Assembly (NCBI GenBank): GCA_945787595.1
Contig: CALZJV010000314.1
Span: 1-18,417 of the forward strand
DNA from: an uncultured Desulfobacterales bacterium
GTDB taxonomy: Bacteria > Desulfobacterota > Desulfobacteria > Desulfobacterales > JAFDCJ01
DNA length: 18,417 nucleotides
Direction of reading: 5' to 3'
The notes beneath the pieces were generated by a model. It searched no databases, had not been told where the DNA came from, and saw only the letters and a program-made list of their open reading frames with translations. The position numbers were made by a program, and so were the translations under genes. This document shows positions 17,378-18,417 of the stretch, one piece after another; position 1 is the first letter of the stretch, and every line of letters starts with the position of its first letter.

Positions 17378-18358
17378 TTACCCATTAATTTTAAATATTT
17401 GATTTCTGATATTATTAATTCTACCCTTTAACCGTTTATTTCTCTTGGATTCATCGGCTATTCGGTTATGCATCATGGTGATTAACGCACCACTGACCCC
17501 ACCGAAATATTCGCCCAAATCTTTACAGGTAATTCCGGTTATATCCCGCGCTATATAAATTGCAACTTCGCGGGCTTTATTTTTTTTGCGCCCTTTTGTT
17601 ATTATCTGCTCCTGGTTGCAGCCAAATTCCTCGCAAACAGAATTCGCGACCGTTTCAAGAGGCACTCTTGGTTTGAGCTTCTTTAATTGAGGAATCTCTT
17701 TTTCATCTTGCCTGCCGGATAGAAAATTGCTTTTTATCCAATTTACAAAATCCGAATCTCCCAGGATAAAGCCTTCGGCGACCATCCTGTTCGGATTTTC
17801 AAGGGTCTTTATATCGACACTTTCGACAAAGTCTTTGTAATTTCGTTTGGCCTCCCTTTTACGCTTACCAAAATTGGACAATAACCAATTGATTTCGAGA
17901 AACTGCGGCGCCTTAATCTCGCCAATAATAGCAGAATAACTGCTCCATTTATATTCCGATGGAGCTGACACCATTTTTGCCCTTACCGGGTTTAAGTGGA
18001 TATAGCGCGATAAATGCTTAAGATACTCATCAGCGTCAATTAAGATTGCCTTGAACCTTCCCTGGAACAAATGCCCATGTCTGCCACCTTTACGATTGAA
18101 ATAGGTTGCGTAGCTGACCATGATCCATTGCATCGCAACGCTTAAATTCGGCTCCGGCGTCTCCACCAGCAGGTGAAAATGATTGCTCATTAAACAGTAG
18201 GTGTGAAAGATGATTGAGAATCGCTCGCTGGCTTTTTCCAGATATTGGAGGAACTTTTCCCTGTCCCGGTCGTTTTTAAATATTTTTTCCTGGTTATTTC
18301 CCCGGTTGATCACATGATAATACGCACCCGGATATTCAATGCGCAGCGGGCGTGCCAT
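17378..18358 (-). CDS. REP-associated tyrosine transposase (RAYT, Y1/HUH) with DnaA-C-like helix-turn-helix
   Basis: A single-strand DNA transposase-like HUH enzyme of the IS200/IS605-related RAYT family (TnpA_REP). Residues 1 to about 145 hold the Y1 domain: MARPLRIEYPGAYYHVINRG, the HUH motif NHFHLL (His 60, His 62), GHLFQGRFKA, and the nucleophile region RYIHLNPVRA with Tyr 119. The C-terminal third (about 235-320: AREVAIYIARDITGITCKDLGEYFGG...) resembles the DnaA C-terminal DNA-binding helix-turn-helix found on many RAYTs. At 326 aa it looks intact. The ATG at 18358 has GAGG 8 nt upstream. There is no partner tnpB and no evident IS ends, consistent with a domesticated RAYT that acts on REP palindromes elsewhere. 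Whether the palindromes in this window are its targets is unknown. Confidence 0.9.
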   Translation of the reverse strand: MARPLRIEYPGAYYHVINRGNNQEKIFKNDRDREKFLQYLEKASERFSIIFHTYCLMSNHFHLLVETPEPNLSVAMQWIMVSYATYFNRKGGRHGHLFQGRFKAILIDADEYLKHLSRYIHLNPVRAKMVSAPSEYKWSSYSAIIGEIKAPQFLEINWLLSNFGKRKREAKRNYKDFVESVDIKTLENPNRMVAEGFILGDSDFVNWIKSNFLSGRQDEKEIPQLKKLKPRVPLETVANSVCEEFGCNQEQIITKGRKKNKAREVAIYIARDITGITCKDLGEYFGGVSGALITMMHNRIADESKRNKRLKGRINNIRNQIFKING

Positions 18359-18417
18359 TTACTTTGCCTCTATTTTAGATTTTGAAAGATTTTCAGTGTG
18401 AGGCGACAATACGAAGA

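Overview
This window looks like a chromosomal segment from a moderately AT-rich, Gram-negative anaerobe of the old Deltaproteobacteria (Desulfobacterota, perhaps Desulfobacterales). That placement is inference. It rests on three things: a GyrB with the long Gram-negative-type insertion, a PHP-UvrD helicase fusion and RdgC of the type I associate with that group, and gene gaps filled with palindromic and short-period repeats typical of those genomes. No rRNA, tRNA, CRISPR array or prophage is visible.

Layout, left to right. (1) Bases 1-1877, plus strand: the C-terminal ~625 codons of a GH13 glycogen branching enzyme whose 5' end lies outside the window. (2) Bases 2003-4696, minus strand: a zinc-ribbon / class III nucleotide cyclase / AAA ATPase / TPR signalling protein that appears to have lost about 200 internal residues in frame. 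(3) Bases 4721-5129: repeats and a strong hairpin. (4) Bases 5130-5591, minus: a DUF985/Cupin_5 protein. (5) Bases 5640-6405: about 770 bp without genes, packed with inverted repeats. (6) Bases 6406-10609, minus: an SLT lytic transglycosylase downstream of a large PHP-domain plus UvrD/Rep helicase fusion. (7) Bases 10892-12180, plus: RdgC in two separate reading frames, with a dispersed palindromic repeat lying between the halves. (8) Bases 12181-12695: a repeat-rich AT-rich gap with one DnaA-box-like site. (9) Bases 12696-16219, plus: dnaN and gyrB, overlapping by ATGA. (10) Bases 16220-16532: modular short repeats. (11) Bases 16533-17324, plus: a thymidylate synthase family protein. (12) Bases 17378-18358, minus: a REP-associated tyrosine transposase (RAYT).

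The centre and right of the window form a DNA-metabolism neighbourhood: helicase/PHP protein, RdgC, sliding clamp, gyrase subunit B and dTMP synthesis. The dnaN-gyrB pair suggests an origin-proximal locus, but dnaA and recF are absent here and no convincing DnaA-box cluster is present.

I do not see a clearly new multi-gene system. The strongest points for a second look are the split rdgC with a repeat at the break, the internally shortened cyclase, the PHP-UvrD fusion, the uncertain non-ATG start of dnaN, and a family of repeat modules that recurs across the gaps of a window that also encodes a RAYT.
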